From NCBI GenBank assembly GCA_026400355.1, contig JAPLPE010000036.1, forward strand, positions 62,001-126,000: DNA of 64,000 nucleotides, written 5' to 3'. The notes beneath the pieces are model-generated. The model worked only from the letters and a program-made list of their open reading frames with translations, had not been told where the DNA came from and did no database searches. The translations under genes and the position numbers were made by a program. Source of the DNA: Rhodobacterales bacterium (lineage in GTDB: Bacteria > Pseudomonadota > Alphaproteobacteria > Rhodobacterales > Rhodobacteraceae). Shown piece by piece: positions 8,691-16,550 of the stretch; position 1 is the first letter of the stretch, and the number at the start of each line of letters is the position of its first letter.

Positions 8691-9410
8691 TCAATTCCTC
8701 TCCAGTGAAACCGTGACCGCCAGCAAATCGGCCGTGCCCTGTGATACCACCACGCCGCAATCAAAGCGCGGTGTCGAGGAGAGGAATCCCGGTTCTCCCG
8801 GAAAAATGAACGCTGCAGGGCTCGCGTCCTCTTCGAACTCGTCCGTCGTCGTGACGTATTTGCGGGTTCCCGACAAGAAGGTCCGCCATTCCGGGTTGAT
8901 GTATTCGTTGCCCGTGACCGTCCAGATCACGTTGCCGGCTTCGTCCGTCACGACCATGTCGAATTCGGTCCGTTTCAGGGTCACGCCGTCAATGACGACG
9001 GTTTCGCCGGTCAGTCGGTCTTCGCCCTCATAGCGGTTCATGCCGAACATGTCGGAGGTGGTCTGGAAATCCATTCCGTCCCGTCCGGTGGCCAGAAGTT
9101 CGGTAAAGCTGGCCGGGTCTGCGGCACCAGGGGACAGTCTGGTCGTCTCACCGGTCGAGGCGTGAAAGCTTTCGACCCACTGCGTTTCGGAATCGATGAC
9201 ACCCATATAGGTCATCCCGGATTCGTCCATGTCGATCCGGCGTTGATGCCCTGCGGGATCAACTTCGCAGGTGAACAGGTGGCTGACGGAACAGCCGTAT
9301 TTTTGAACCGTGACATAGCTGGTGCAGCCCTGCGGCAAGGAAAAGGTCGTCTCGGCCGCAACTGGGGCGGCGAGGGCGAGGATTCCGACGGCAAGGATCG
9401 GCTTCAACAT
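8691..9410 (-). CDS. Secreted protein of a tandem paralogous family (copy 1 of 3)
   Basis: A 239-residue exported protein, signal peptide MLKPILAVGILALAAPVAAE. Family motifs: LPQGCTSYVTVQKYGC, SHLFTCEVDPAGHQRRIDM, IDSETQWVESF, EDRLTGETVVIDGVTLKR, EYINPEWRTFLSG, AAFIFPGEPGFLSSTP and a last Cys in FDCGVV. I chose the ATG at 9410; a GTG two codons earlier (9416) is possible. This is the first gene after gltD on the same strand; the 127-bp gap contains a small hairpin and an 11-bp periodic repeat, so the trio may have its own control. No known domain recognised. Confidence 0.74.
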   Translation of the reverse strand: MLKPILAVGILALAAPVAAETTFSLPQGCTSYVTVQKYGCSVSHLFTCEVDPAGHQRRIDMDESGMTYMGVIDSETQWVESFHASTGETTRLSPGAADPASFTELLATGRDGMDFQTTSDMFGMNRYEGEDRLTGETVVIDGVTLKRTEFDMVVTDEAGNVIWTVTGNEYINPEWRTFLSGTRKYVTTTDEFEEDASPAAFIFPGEPGFLSSTPRFDCGVVVSQGTADLLAVTVSLERN

Positions 9411-9441
9411 AAACACCGGACTCGTCTTTCCCTTAATTTAT

Positions 9442-9458
9442 GGTCAGCCGTGCTGACC
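9442..9458. terminator. Small hairpin between gltD and the secreted-protein trio
   Basis: GGTCAGC-CGT-GCTGACC forms a 7-bp stem with a 3-base loop, between the gltD stop and the first secreted-protein start. On the minus strand it is followed by ATAAATTA rather than a T-run, so it may be a weak terminator or a control hairpin. Confidence 0.35.
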
Positions 9459-9488
9459 TTTCCAGATTTCACTAAGCGGACTTTCGGG

Positions 9489-9532
9489 ATTTGACACCGA
9501 CGCAATACTGACGTGTTACAGACGCGATACCG
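9489..9532. repeat. 11-bp direct repeats, locus A
   Basis: Three adjacent 11-mers, ACGCAATACTG (9500), ACGTGTTACAG (9511) and ACGCGATACCG (9522), with a degenerate fourth (GACACCG) before them. Read on the minus strand, the direction of the neighbouring genes, the unit is CGGTATCGCGT, identical to the first unit of the array at 22849. The spacing is exactly one helical turn. Confidence 0.75.
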
Positions 9533-9537
9533 AAGCC

Positions 9538-10971
9538 CTATTCTGCGGCGACCGAGGCCGCCTGCCCCAAATAATTCAGGATCGAAGTGGCCGTATCGCG
9601 GCCATCGCGGATCGCCCAGACCACAAGGCTTGCCCCGCGCACGATGTCACCGGCGGCAAAGACCCCATCAAGGTTCGTCTTGCCGGTGTTGAAATCGGCG
9701 CGGATGGTGCCCCAGCGGGTGACTTCCAGCTCCGGCACACCCCAAAGCTTTGGCAGATCCTCGGGTTCGAAGCCCAGTGCCTTGATCACCAGATCGGCGT
9801 CTTCGACATAGTCAGCCCCGTCGATCAGTTCCGGCATCCGCCGGCCCGAGGCATCGGGGGCGCCAAGGCGCATCTTCTGCACTTCAACCCCGGTCACGGC
9901 ATCGCCCTCAAAGCCCTTGGGCGCGGACAGCCAGACAAATTCGACGCCTTCCTCTTCGGCATTGGCGACCTCGCGCTGCGATCCCGGCATGTTGGTGCGG
10001 TCGCGGCGGTAGAGGCATTTGACCGACTTGGCCCCCTGCCGGACAGCCGTGCGCACACAGTCCATCGCCGTATCGCCGCCGCCGATGACGACGACGCGCT
10101 TGCCTTCGGCGTTCAACTCGCCCGAGTCGAACTCGGCCACTTCGTCGCCAAAGCTCTTGCGGTTGGACGCCGTCAGATAATCGATGGCGCGCACGATCCC
10201 CGCCGCGTCCGAGCCGGGCGCTTCAAGGTCACGGGTCTTGTAAACGCCTGTCGCGATAAGGATTGCGTCGTGCTTGCCCCGTATCGCGTCAAAGGACAGA
10301 TCCTCGCCAACGTTGCAGTTCAGGACGAACTCGACGCCGCCATCGGTCAACTGGTCGATGCGCTGCATTACGATTTGCTTTTCCAGCTTGAAGCCGGGGA
10401 TACCATAGGTCAACAGCCCGCCTGCGCGGTCATATCGATCATAGACAGTCACCTGCACACCCTGACGGCGCAGCATGTCTGCGGCGGCAAGGCCACCGGG
10501 GCCCGCGCCGATGATGCCCACGGATTCGGACCGTTCAAAGGCCGGGTGGATCGGCTTGACCCAGCCCATTTCGAACGCGGTATCGGTGATGAACTTTTCC
10601 ACCGACCCGATGGTCACAGTGCCGTGGCCCGACTGTTCGATCACACAGTTGCCTTCGCACAGACGGTCCTGCGGGCAAATGCGGCCGCAGATTTCGGGAA
10701 AGGTGTTGGTGGCCTGGCTCAGGTCATAGGCCTCTTGCAAACGGCCTTCGGCGGTCATGCGGAGCCAGTCAGGAATGTTGTTGTGCAGCGGGCAATGCGT
10801 CTGGCAATAGGGCACGCCGCACTGGCTGCACCGGCCCGCCTGTTCCTCGGCCTTGGCATCTGCGTACTCGGCGTAAATCTCGTTGAAATCCTCACGGCGC
10901 AGACTGGGCGGACGCTTGGCGGGCATGTCCCGGGCCACGGTGACAAACTTGAGCATCTTTTCCTTGGCCAC
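9538..10971 (-). CDS. gltD: Glutamate synthase (NADPH) small subunit
   Basis: The 477-residue beta subunit of GOGAT, which oxidises NADPH and passes electrons through FAD and 4Fe-4S clusters to GltB. The N-terminal cluster ligands are in CSQCGVPYCQTHCPLHN (residues ~47-63) with a second set in CGRICPQDRLCEGNC. An FAD-binding GIIGAGPGGLAAADMLRR and an NADPH-binding VIGGGDTAMDCVRTA follow. The start is GTG at 10971, with GGAAGGA positioned 8 bases upstream. In this genome gltD precedes gltB on the same strand but is separated from it by three small secreted-protein genes. Length is typical. Confidence 0.96.
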   Translation of the reverse strand: MAKEKMLKFVTVARDMPAKRPPSLRREDFNEIYAEYADAKAEEQAGRCSQCGVPYCQTHCPLHNNIPDWLRMTAEGRLQEAYDLSQATNTFPEICGRICPQDRLCEGNCVIEQSGHGTVTIGSVEKFITDTAFEMGWVKPIHPAFERSESVGIIGAGPGGLAAADMLRRQGVQVTVYDRYDRAGGLLTYGIPGFKLEKQIVMQRIDQLTDGGVEFVLNCNVGEDLSFDAIRGKHDAILIATGVYKTRDLEAPGSDAAGIVRAIDYLTASNRKSFGDEVAEFDSGELNAEGKRVVVIGGGDTAMDCVRTAVRQGAKSVKCLYRRDRTNMPGSQREVANAEEEGVEFVWLSAPKGFEGDAVTGVEVQKMRLGAPDASGRRMPELIDGADYVEDADLVIKALGFEPEDLPKLWGVPELEVTRWGTIRADFNTGKTNLDGVFAAGDIVRGASLVVWAIRDGRDTATSILNYLGQAASVAAE

Positions 10972-11130
10972 GGCACTTTTCCTTCCGACTTTCTCCAGTA
11001 CGATGTCATATGCGCAGAGGTCCAGGAATAAAAGTCACCAATGCTGACCTTTATCGCAGAAAGTTAGCGGTAGAGATGGATTGCATTTAGGTTAATGCCG
11101 ATAACAGGTCAGTACGATTTACATATCTAC
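10972..11130 (-). promoter_or_regulatory. gltD: gltD upstream region
   Basis: This 159-bp gap between uppP and gltD is clearly more AT-rich than the surrounding genes and must hold the promoter for gltD. I see no convincing -35/-10 pair or NtrC site by eye. Only the ribosome-binding site GGAAGGA just before the GTG start is clear. Confidence 0.4.
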
Positions 11131-11937
11131 CTAGAATCCCATCAAAAGAGCGCCCAAAGCGAGCGTTCCGACAATGATTCGCCACCAGGCAAAAGGCGCA
11201 TAGCCCCGCCGACTCACGAAACCGAGCAGCCAGCGGACCACTAGAAGCGCCGAAGCAAATGCGGCGGCAAAGCCGATGGCGATCAGGTTCAGGTCGGCCC
11301 AGTCAAGCAAATTGCGGTTCTTGTACAGGTCGAGCGCCACAGCCCCGGCCATCGTCGGCATCGAAAGAAAGAACGAAAACTCCGCCGCTGCCCGCTTGCT
11401 CGTCCCGAGAAGAAGCCCGCCCACGATGGTCGATCCCGAGCGCGAGACACCGGGGATCATGGCAAGGCACTGGAACAGACCGATTTTCAGGGCGACGCCC
11501 AGAGGAAGGGTCATCGCATCGTCATAATTGGGCACGTTCGCCATGCGGTCCACGAACAAAAGGACGATCCCGCCAATGATCAGCATGACAGCGATCAGGA
11601 TCGGCGTTTCAAACAGCACTGTCTTGATGAAGTCATGCGCCAGAAGGCCGATCGCGACTGCGGGGAAGAAGGCGATCAAGACCGCAATGATGAACCGCAT
11701 CGCTGCAGGGTCGCGATGGGCGGTCGAAAACACCTTCCAAAGCCGCGCAGCATAGACCGTCAGCAGGGCAAGGATCGCACCAAGCTGGATCACTACCTCG
11801 AACGTCTTGCCCTTGCTTTCAAAGCCAAGGAAATGGCCCGCCAGAAGAAGGTGACCGGTCGAGGAAACCGGGATGAACTCTGTCAGCCCCTCAAGCAGCC
11901 CAAGGACAAGCGCGACGGTCGCGGGCGAGTCGGTCAC
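11131..11937 (-). CDS. uppP: Undecaprenyl-diphosphatase (bacitracin resistance protein type)
   Basis: A 268-residue multi-pass membrane phosphatase that recycles undecaprenyl diphosphate to the monophosphate carrier for cell-wall synthesis. The two signature motifs are present: [17 protein letters not shown] near the N-terminus and [17 protein letters not shown] about residue 165, supplying the catalytic Glu, Ser/Thr and Arg. Eight or so hydrophobic helices span the length. The frame opens further upstream, but I place the start at GTG 11937, which overlaps the stop of the NDUFA9-like gene by 4 bp (GTGA) and gives the family's usual N-terminus. Confidence 0.93.
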   Translation of the reverse strand: MTDSPATVALVLGLLEGLTEFIPVSSTGHLLLAGHFLGFESKGKTFEVVIQLGAILALLTVYAARLWKVFSTAHRDPAAMRFIIAVLIAFFPAVAIGLLAHDFIKTVLFETPILIAVMLIIGGIVLLFVDRMANVPNYDDAMTLPLGVALKIGLFQCLAMIPGVSRSGSTIVGGLLLGTSKRAAAEFSFFLSMPTMAGAVALDLYKNRNLLDWADLNLIAIGFAAAFASALLVVRWLLGFVSRRGYAPFAWWRIIVGTLALGALLMGF

Positions 11938-12914
11938 GCCTTGAGGTTCCGTGCCGATTCCTTGATCGCGCTGTACTGACCGGAGGGTCGGAACCGCCAC
12001 AGGTAATCCGGCAGGATGCTTTCCATCGCGGCGGGGGCAATTCCCAGTTCGACAAAGCCTTGGGCACCCGGGGCCACGACGTTGTCCACCGTTAGACTAC
12101 GCACCTGATCGCGGGTGATGGGCATCGGCAAAAGCCCGAGCGACAGGGCATTGCCGAAGCCGAAAACGGAGGCCATCAGCCGCGCGACGGGGAACGGGAT
12201 ATTCACGACAAGCCGACGACGACGGATCGTCTGAAGCATCAGTTCCATCAATTCGCGGAAGGTATCAACATCGGGGCCGCCAAGTTCATATACGCCCCCC
12301 GGCGCAGACCCAAGGACACCCAGGACGGCGGCCTGCGCTACATCATCGACCCAGATCGGTTGGAATCTGGTCTCGGCACCGACGACGGGCAGGATCGGAC
12401 CCATGCGCGTCATGCCAGCAAAGCGGTTGAAGAACTGGTCTTCGGTACCGAAGATGACCGAGGGCCGCAGGATCATCGCGCCGGGCATATGGGCCAGAAC
12501 ACCGGCCTCACCCGCTGCTTTGGACCGGGCATATTCGCTGTCGGATTCCGCACTGGCCCCGATGGCCGAGATATGGACCATGCGGGCCACACCTTCTTCA
12601 GCGGCGATGCGGGCGATGCGGGTGGCACCTTCGTTCTGGATGGCATCGAAGTTGTTCTTGCCCGAGGCATCAAAGGTGCCCACGCAATTCACAACCACAT
12701 TTGCGCCCTGGGTCACGGCACGTACGCTGGCATCATCGCGGATGTTGCAAAAGACTGGCTCGACCTGACCGACGACGCCGTAGGAACGGACGAACATCGC
12801 CTCGTTCGTGCGGCGGGCTGCAACGCGAACGCGCCATCCCTCCTTGGCCAAACGCCGGGCAATATAGCGGCCGACAAAGCCCGAGCCGCCGAAAATGGTC
12901 ACGAGTCCGGTCAT
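11934..12914 (-). CDS. Complex I NDUFA9-subunit-family NAD(P)-binding protein
   Basis: A 326-residue atypical short-chain dehydrogenase. It begins with a Rossmann motif, [17 protein letters not shown], followed by [39 protein letters not shown] and [19 protein letters not shown]. This is the alphaproteobacterial relative of the mitochondrial complex I accessory subunit NDUFA9/39-kDa, thought to bind NADPH structurally. It is followed by uppP with a 4-bp overlap, so the two are translationally coupled. The ATG at 12914 is well placed. A role in complex I stability is inferred from the family only; no nuo genes are in the window. Confidence 0.88.
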   Translation of the reverse strand: MTGLVTIFGGSGFVGRYIARRLAKEGWRVRVAARRTNEAMFVRSYGVVGQVEPVFCNIRDDASVRAVTQGANVVVNCVGTFDASGKNNFDAIQNEGATRIARIAAEEGVARMVHISAIGASAESDSEYARSKAAGEAGVLAHMPGAMILRPSVIFGTEDQFFNRFAGMTRMGPILPVVGAETRFQPIWVDDVAQAAVLGVLGSAPGGVYELGGPDVDTFRELMELMLQTIRRRRLVVNIPFPVARLMASVFGFGNALSLGLLPMPITRDQVRSLTVDNVVAPGAQGFVELGIAPAAMESILPDYLWRFRPSGQYSAIKESARNLKA

Positions 12915-13097
12915 GCGAGTGTCCCTTGTCCTGATGCCTGCCGTTTACCCCCCTGCCCCTTGCCAGACAAGGCGCAAATCGGCGCAGTGCAATCGTGGAT
13001 GAGCGTTGTTTTCAGGGGCCCTCTGCGGGCCCGCCTGGCGGGCCATTGCTGGCGCCGGAGCGGGGTCTGAACACGCGCAGGATCCTCGGGATTCGCG

Positions 13098-13126
13098 TTG
13101 ACAGTCCCCGCGCCTGCCCTTAAACG
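13098..13126 (+). promoter_or_regulatory. Likely promoter of tRNA-Leu
   Basis: TTGACA at 13098-13103, a 17-bp spacer, and TAAACG at 13121-13126, placing transcription start about 10 bases before the mature tRNA. The -35 is perfect and the -10 is weak but fits position. Confidence 0.6.
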
Positions 13127-13143
13127 ACGCCATCACACAACCT

Positions 13144-13230
<87 letters not shown>

Positions 13231-13327
13231 TTTTACCTTGAAATGTATTCATTATCAGGGCGCTAGCTTTCAAACCACTACACACGCGCTACACGTTGAG
13301 TGGAGCGACCCACGGATCACGTGGCAA

Positions 13328-13469
13328 ATGGACTACCTGCACAAGGACGCCAAGGCGGGCATCTATAAGTATCGGCGACGGGTTCCCAAGGAACTTCAGC
13401 CTACTGTCAAGAAGACGGAGATAACCTACTCGCTGGGGACCAAGGACGAGGCAACGACCCTGCTCCTCT
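13328..13469 (+). pseudogene. Tyrosine integrase, N-terminal fragment
   Basis: From ATG 13328 the frame reads MDYLHKDAKAGIYKYRRR, then VPKELQPTVKKTEITYSLGT and KDEATTLLL. This is the N-terminal arm-binding segment typical of phage/ICE tyrosine recombinases: a short statement of the target peptide followed by VPKEL and the SLGTKDEA strand. About 45-50 codons remain; the core-binding and catalytic domains (R...HxxR...Y) are absent because the sequence switches without a break to a DNA methyltransferase C-terminus. It sits just downstream of tRNA-Leu, where such integrases usually lie in an integrated element. Confidence 0.7.
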
Positions 13470-13754
13470 ATCCTCGATGCCCGGGCCGCCCATCCCGGCG
13501 CGACGCTGGCCGACCTCTACGACCCCGACCTGATGCCGCCCGGCCTGCGGCGTGCGCATGCCGCGCTCGACCGTGCGGTGGACCGGCTTTATCGAAAGGT
13601 CCCCTTTGCGTCAGCCAAGGAACGCGTGGAGCATCTCTTTAAACTCTGCGAGGTAACTGCGACCCCCCTTCTCCCCCCGCCCCCAAACGGCGTGGCCGCA
13701 AAGCCTCCCCCCTTCCTGACGCCCCCGTCTCCCATAGGTCGGTTTCCGGCTTGA
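13470..13754 (+). pseudogene. MmeI/type IIL-like DNA methyltransferase, C-terminal fragment
   Basis: In a frame different from the integrase fragment, the sequence reads ILDARAAHPGATLADLYDP, DLMPPGLRRAHAALDRAVDR, LYRKVPFASAKERVEHLFKL and ends at TGA 13754. The order 'ATLADLYDP..MPP.LR.AH.ALDRAVD..Y....F....ERVE.LF' is the characteristic end of large class I SAM-dependent DNA methyltransferases (YeeA/MmeI and DISARM DrmMI relatives). The catalytic NPPY region is missing. So this is the last piece of a restriction or defence gene whose body, together with the rest of the element, was deleted. Confidence 0.7.
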
Positions 13755-13783
13755 CGCCCCCCGCGGTCAGGGCGCAGATACAG

Positions 13784-13983
13784 TCTTGCATGGTTCCCCC
13801 ACTTTGGTGCAAAGCACCGGGGGATCAAAAGGGAATGTGGTGAGGGCCGATCCTGAACGGGAGGTCTGATCCCGCAGCCGCCCCCGCGACTGTGAGCGGA
13901 TAGTGTTGCGTCAATGACCACTGGGGAGGTCCCCGGGAAGGTGACGTAAGCATGACGACCCGCAAGCCAGGAGACCTGCCATG
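13784..13983 (+). promoter_or_regulatory. Cobalamin (adenosylcobalamin) riboswitch
   Basis: The conserved elements of a B12 riboswitch appear in order: TGCATGGTTCCC at the 5' paired region, GGGAATGTGGTGAGG, GCAGCCGCCCCCGCGACTGT, CCACTGGGGAGGT, CGGGAAGGTGACG, then CCCGCAAGCCAGGAGACCTG, which contains the B12 box. It ends about 50 bases before the ATG of the CbiM-like gene, so B12 should repress cobalt uptake and possibly the following cob genes by masking the ribosome-binding site or terminating transcription. Confidence 0.95.
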
Positions 13984-14031
13984 CAAGATGACAACCCAAA
14001 CCCCGTCGGGTGGACGGGACAGGAGTAAGAC

Positions 14032-14709
14032 ATGCATATCGAAGAAGGCCTCGTGGCCGGGGCGAAATTGCTGCTTGGCTTTGCCACTGCCGCAACGGCT
14101 GGCGTCTACACAATCAAACTCGCCTATGAGACGGCCATCGAGCGCGGACTTCCGTCGCTTGTAGCGCGGTCGGCGGCGGCAACCGCACTTGTTTTCGCGT
14201 TTTTCGAGATTCTGCCGCATTATCCGGCCGGCGTATCCGAAGTTCACCTGATCCTTGGTTCGACCCTATTCCTTTTGTTCGGTGCCGCACCCGCAGCCAT
14301 CGGGCTGGCGTTTGGCTTGTTGGTACAAGGCCTGTTCTTTGCGCCGTTCGACCTGCCGCAATACGGAATGAACATCACGACACTTCTGGTTCCGCTGTTC
14401 GCCCTGCAACTTCTTGCCAAGAAGGTAATCGCGCCGAACACCGCCTATGTCGATCTCAAGTATTCACAGGCGCTGGCTCTTTCGACGGCATACCAGGGCG
14501 GGATTGTCGCCTGGGTCGCATTCTGGGCCTTCTATGGTCAGGGTTTCGGCGCTGCGAACATGACGTCGGTCTTTACCTTTGGCGCGGCTTACATGCTTGT
14601 CGTTCTGCTTGAACCGCTTGCCGATCTGGCCGTCCTGGCCGCGGCAAAGTCGCTACGGGGACTTCGCAATTCCGGCCTCGTGACCGAACGACTGTTCAAC
14701 CCGGCCTGA
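14032..14709 (+). CDS. CbiM-like energy-coupling factor cobalt transporter permease
   Basis: A 225-residue membrane protein with six or seven hydrophobic segments. It starts MHIEEGLVAGAKLLLGFATA; the N-terminal Met-His pair is the metal-coordinating start of CbiM/NikM substrate-binding (S) components. It also has FEILPHYPAGVSEVHLILGS, as in CbiM. It lies directly behind a cobalamin riboswitch and before cobW, which points to cobalt as substrate. No CbiN, CbiQ or CbiO genes follow, so it either borrows a shared ECF module or acts as a solitary importer; that is inference. Start has GACAGGAGTAAGAC with a good ribosome-binding site. Confidence 0.85.
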   Translation: MHIEEGLVAGAKLLLGFATAATAGVYTIKLAYETAIERGLPSLVARSAAATALVFAFFEILPHYPAGVSEVHLILGSTLFLLFGAAPAAIGLAFGLLVQGLFFAPFDLPQYGMNITTLLVPLFALQLLAKKVIAPNTAYVDLKYSQALALSTAYQGGIVAWVAFWAFYGQGFGAANMTSVFTFGAAYMLVVLLEPLADLAVLAAAKSLRGLRNSGLVTERLFNPA

Positions 14710-14730
14710 ACCACAGTCGCGATCTGTTGA

Positions 14731-14756
14731 AACGGTCCCCTTTGCCGGGGGCCGTT
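14731..14756 (+). terminator. Hairpin between cbiM-like gene and cobW
   Basis: AACGGTCCCC-TTTGCC-GGGGGCCGTT makes a 10-bp stem (one G-T pair) followed by TTGTCGTTG. It lies 21 bp after the permease stop and 28 bp before cobW, so it may terminate or attenuate transcription into cobW. Confidence 0.6.
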
Positions 14757-14783
14757 TTGTCGTTGTTCCCAAGGATGCAAATT

Positions 14784-15848
14784 ATGCAAGCCAAGATTCC
14801 AGCCACCGTTGTCACCGGTTTCCTCGGGGCCGGCAAGACGACCCTGATCCGCCATATGCTGATGAATGCCGAAGGGCGGCGGATTGCGCTGATCATCAAC
14901 GAGTTCGGCGATCTTGGGGTGGACGGGGAAATCTTGCGCGGCTGCGGGATCGAGACCTGCCGCGAGGCGGATATCATCGAACTCTCCAACGGCTGCATCT
15001 GCTGCACTGTAGCGGATGATTTCATCCCGACGATGGAAATGCTCCTGAATCGACCCGACCGGCCCGATCACATCGTGATCGAAACCTCGGGTCTGGCCCT
15101 GCCGCAGCCGCTGGTGCGGGCGTTCAACTGGCCGGGGATTTCGACGCGCGTCACCGTAGACGGCGTCGTGACGGTGGTGGACGGCAAGGCCGTGACCGAA
15201 GGCCGCTTTGCCCACGATGTGACCGCGGTCGATGCGCAACGGGCAGCGGATGAGAACCTGGACCATGAGACACCGCTGTCGGAATTGTTTGACGACCAGA
15301 TCGCCTGTGCCGACATGATCGTCGTGAACAAGACCGACCTTATGTCGGATGCCGAGATTGACGCGCTGACGGCGCAACTCAACGCCGAAAGCCGTGATGG
15401 GGTGCAGGTGGTGCGCACGTCGATGGGTGCGCTGCCGGTGGGGGTTCTGCTGGGTCAGGGGATCGGGGCCGAGGCGGATATGGATGTGCGGGGCGAGGTG
15501 CATCACCATCATGACGACGACGATGATGATGATGACGATGACCACCACCACCACGATCACGGCCATGACGAGTTCGAGAGCTTTGTCGTCATGCGCGGCG
15601 AAGTGGATGATTCCAAGGCCTTTGCAGCGCAGGTGGCAGATGTGATCCGGGCGCATGATATTCTGCGGCTCAAGGGGTTTGCGACGGTCACGGGCAAACC
15701 GATGCGGCTGACGTTGCAGGCCGTCGGGCCGCGTGTGGACACATACTTTGACAAGCCTGTCGGGACTGGTCCGCGTGAAACTCGGCTGGTCGTGATCGGT
15801 CAGGCGGGGCTGGACCGCGCGGCGATTGAGGCTGCGTTGCAGGCATGA
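14784..15848 (+). CDS. cobW: Cobalamin biosynthesis GTPase CobW with His/Asp-rich metal-binding loop
   Basis: A 354-residue COG0523 G3E GTPase thought to deliver cobalt to the CobNST cobaltochelatase. Walker A is GFLGAGKTT (residues 12-20), the metal-binding CICC motif is at 71-74, the base-specificity NKTD is present, and a CobW C-terminal domain follows. Between the domains, residues 240-262 are a run of His and Asp only, except one Gly (HHHH, ten D, HHHH, DHGHD). The ATG at 14784 is chosen because AAGG lies 9 bases upstream; an in-frame ATG at 14775 overlaps that site. The GNAT gene starts on the same ATGA. Confidence 0.95.
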   Translation: MQAKIPATVVTGFLGAGKTTLIRHMLMNAEGRRIALIINEFGDLGVDGEILRGCGIETCREADIIELSNGCICCTVADDFIPTMEMLLNRPDRPDHIVIETSGLALPQPLVRAFNWPGISTRVTVDGVVTVVDGKAVTEGRFAHDVTAVDAQRAADENLDHETPLSELFDDQIACADMIVVNKTDLMSDAEIDALTAQLNAESRDGVQVVRTSMGALPVGVLLGQGIGAEADMDVRGEVHHHHDDDDDDDDDDHHHHDHGHDEFESFVVMRGEVDDSKAFAAQVADVIRAHDILRLKGFATVTGKPMRLTLQAVGPRVDTYFDKPVGTGPRETRLVVIGQAGLDRAAIEAALQA

Positions 15849-16297
15849 GTGTGACCGTCCGCAAGGCGAGCCCGAAAGAGGACGGGGCCACGGCCCTGCT
15901 GCGTGCGAGCCATACTTACCTTCAGTCCCTTTATCCGCCCGAGGACAATTACTTTCTGTCCATTGACGAGCTTTGCGTGCCTTCCATCGCTTTCTTTGTC
16001 GCGGAGCGCGACGGGGCGAACATCGCCTGCGGGGCGCTGGCGACGAAGGACGGCTATGGCGAGGTAAAGTCCATGTTCACTGCCCCAGCGGCGCGGGGGG
16101 CGGGCACCGGTGCGATCCTGATGGCGGCGCTCGAGGCAGAGGCCCGGGCGCAGGGGTTGCCGCTCATGCGGCTGGAGACGGGGGATGATCTTTACCCCGC
16201 GCACAGGCTTTATGAACGCCACGGATTCCTGCGCTGCGGGCCGTTCGGGGACTATGTCGACGGCCCCCATTCCGTTTTCATGGAAAAGCGGCTGTGA
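15845..16297 (+). CDS. GNAT family N-acetyltransferase
   Basis: A 150-residue acetyl-CoA-dependent acyltransferase. The acetyl-CoA-binding motif A is EVKSMFTAPAARGAGTGAIL (R/Q-x-x-G-x-G/A as RGAGTG) followed by MAALEAEARAQG, then motif B LYPAHRLYERHGFLRCGPFG. The ATG overlaps the cobW stop by 4 bp, so it is translated with cobW. The substrate is not known; COG0523-linked GNATs are common in cobalamin loci but no role in the pathway is established. It converges with a small minus-strand gene whose stop is 2 bp away. Confidence 0.88.
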   Translation: MSVTVRKASPKEDGATALLRASHTYLQSLYPPEDNYFLSIDELCVPSIAFFVAERDGANIACGALATKDGYGEVKSMFTAPAARGAGTGAILMAALEAEARAQGLPLMRLETGDDLYPAHRLYERHGFLRCGPFGDYVDGPHSVFMEKRL

Positions 16298-16299
16298 GA

Positions 16300-16479
16300 T
16301 CAGCCCGGCAGTTTCGGTGCTTTGCCCTTGCGCGCTGCTTCGGCCAGTTTGGCCACAAGGTCGGCCTTGGGTTTCTTGCCACCAAACGGATTCTTGTCCG
16401 TGCCGGGGGCGTTGTGTTCCTTGTGGCGGGGCGTGCCTTTGGCGGCGGTGCTGCTGAACTGCTTGCTGTAGTCGGCCAT
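16300..16479 (-). CDS. Small basic hypothetical protein
   Basis: A 59-residue, highly hydrophilic protein (MADYSKQFSSTAAKGTPRHK at the start, ending ARKGKAPKLPG) rich in Lys, Ala and Pro. An AGGAG ribosome-binding site lies just upstream of the ATG at 16479 (AAAGGAGCCTGCC). It is probably disordered. It sits on the minus strand between the GNAT gene and cobN, and its start region is divergent from cobN with about 70 bp between. I do not know its function; it has the look of small conserved Rhodobacteraceae proteins. Confidence 0.6.
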   Translation of the reverse strand: MADYSKQFSSTAAKGTPRHKEHNAPGTDKNPFGGKKPKADLVAKLAEAARKGKAPKLPG

Positions 16480-16550
16480 GGCAGGCTCCTTTGTCGCGAT
16501 GTGGGTGTGACCCATGCCCTATATGGGGATGCTGCACAAGGTTTCCACTG

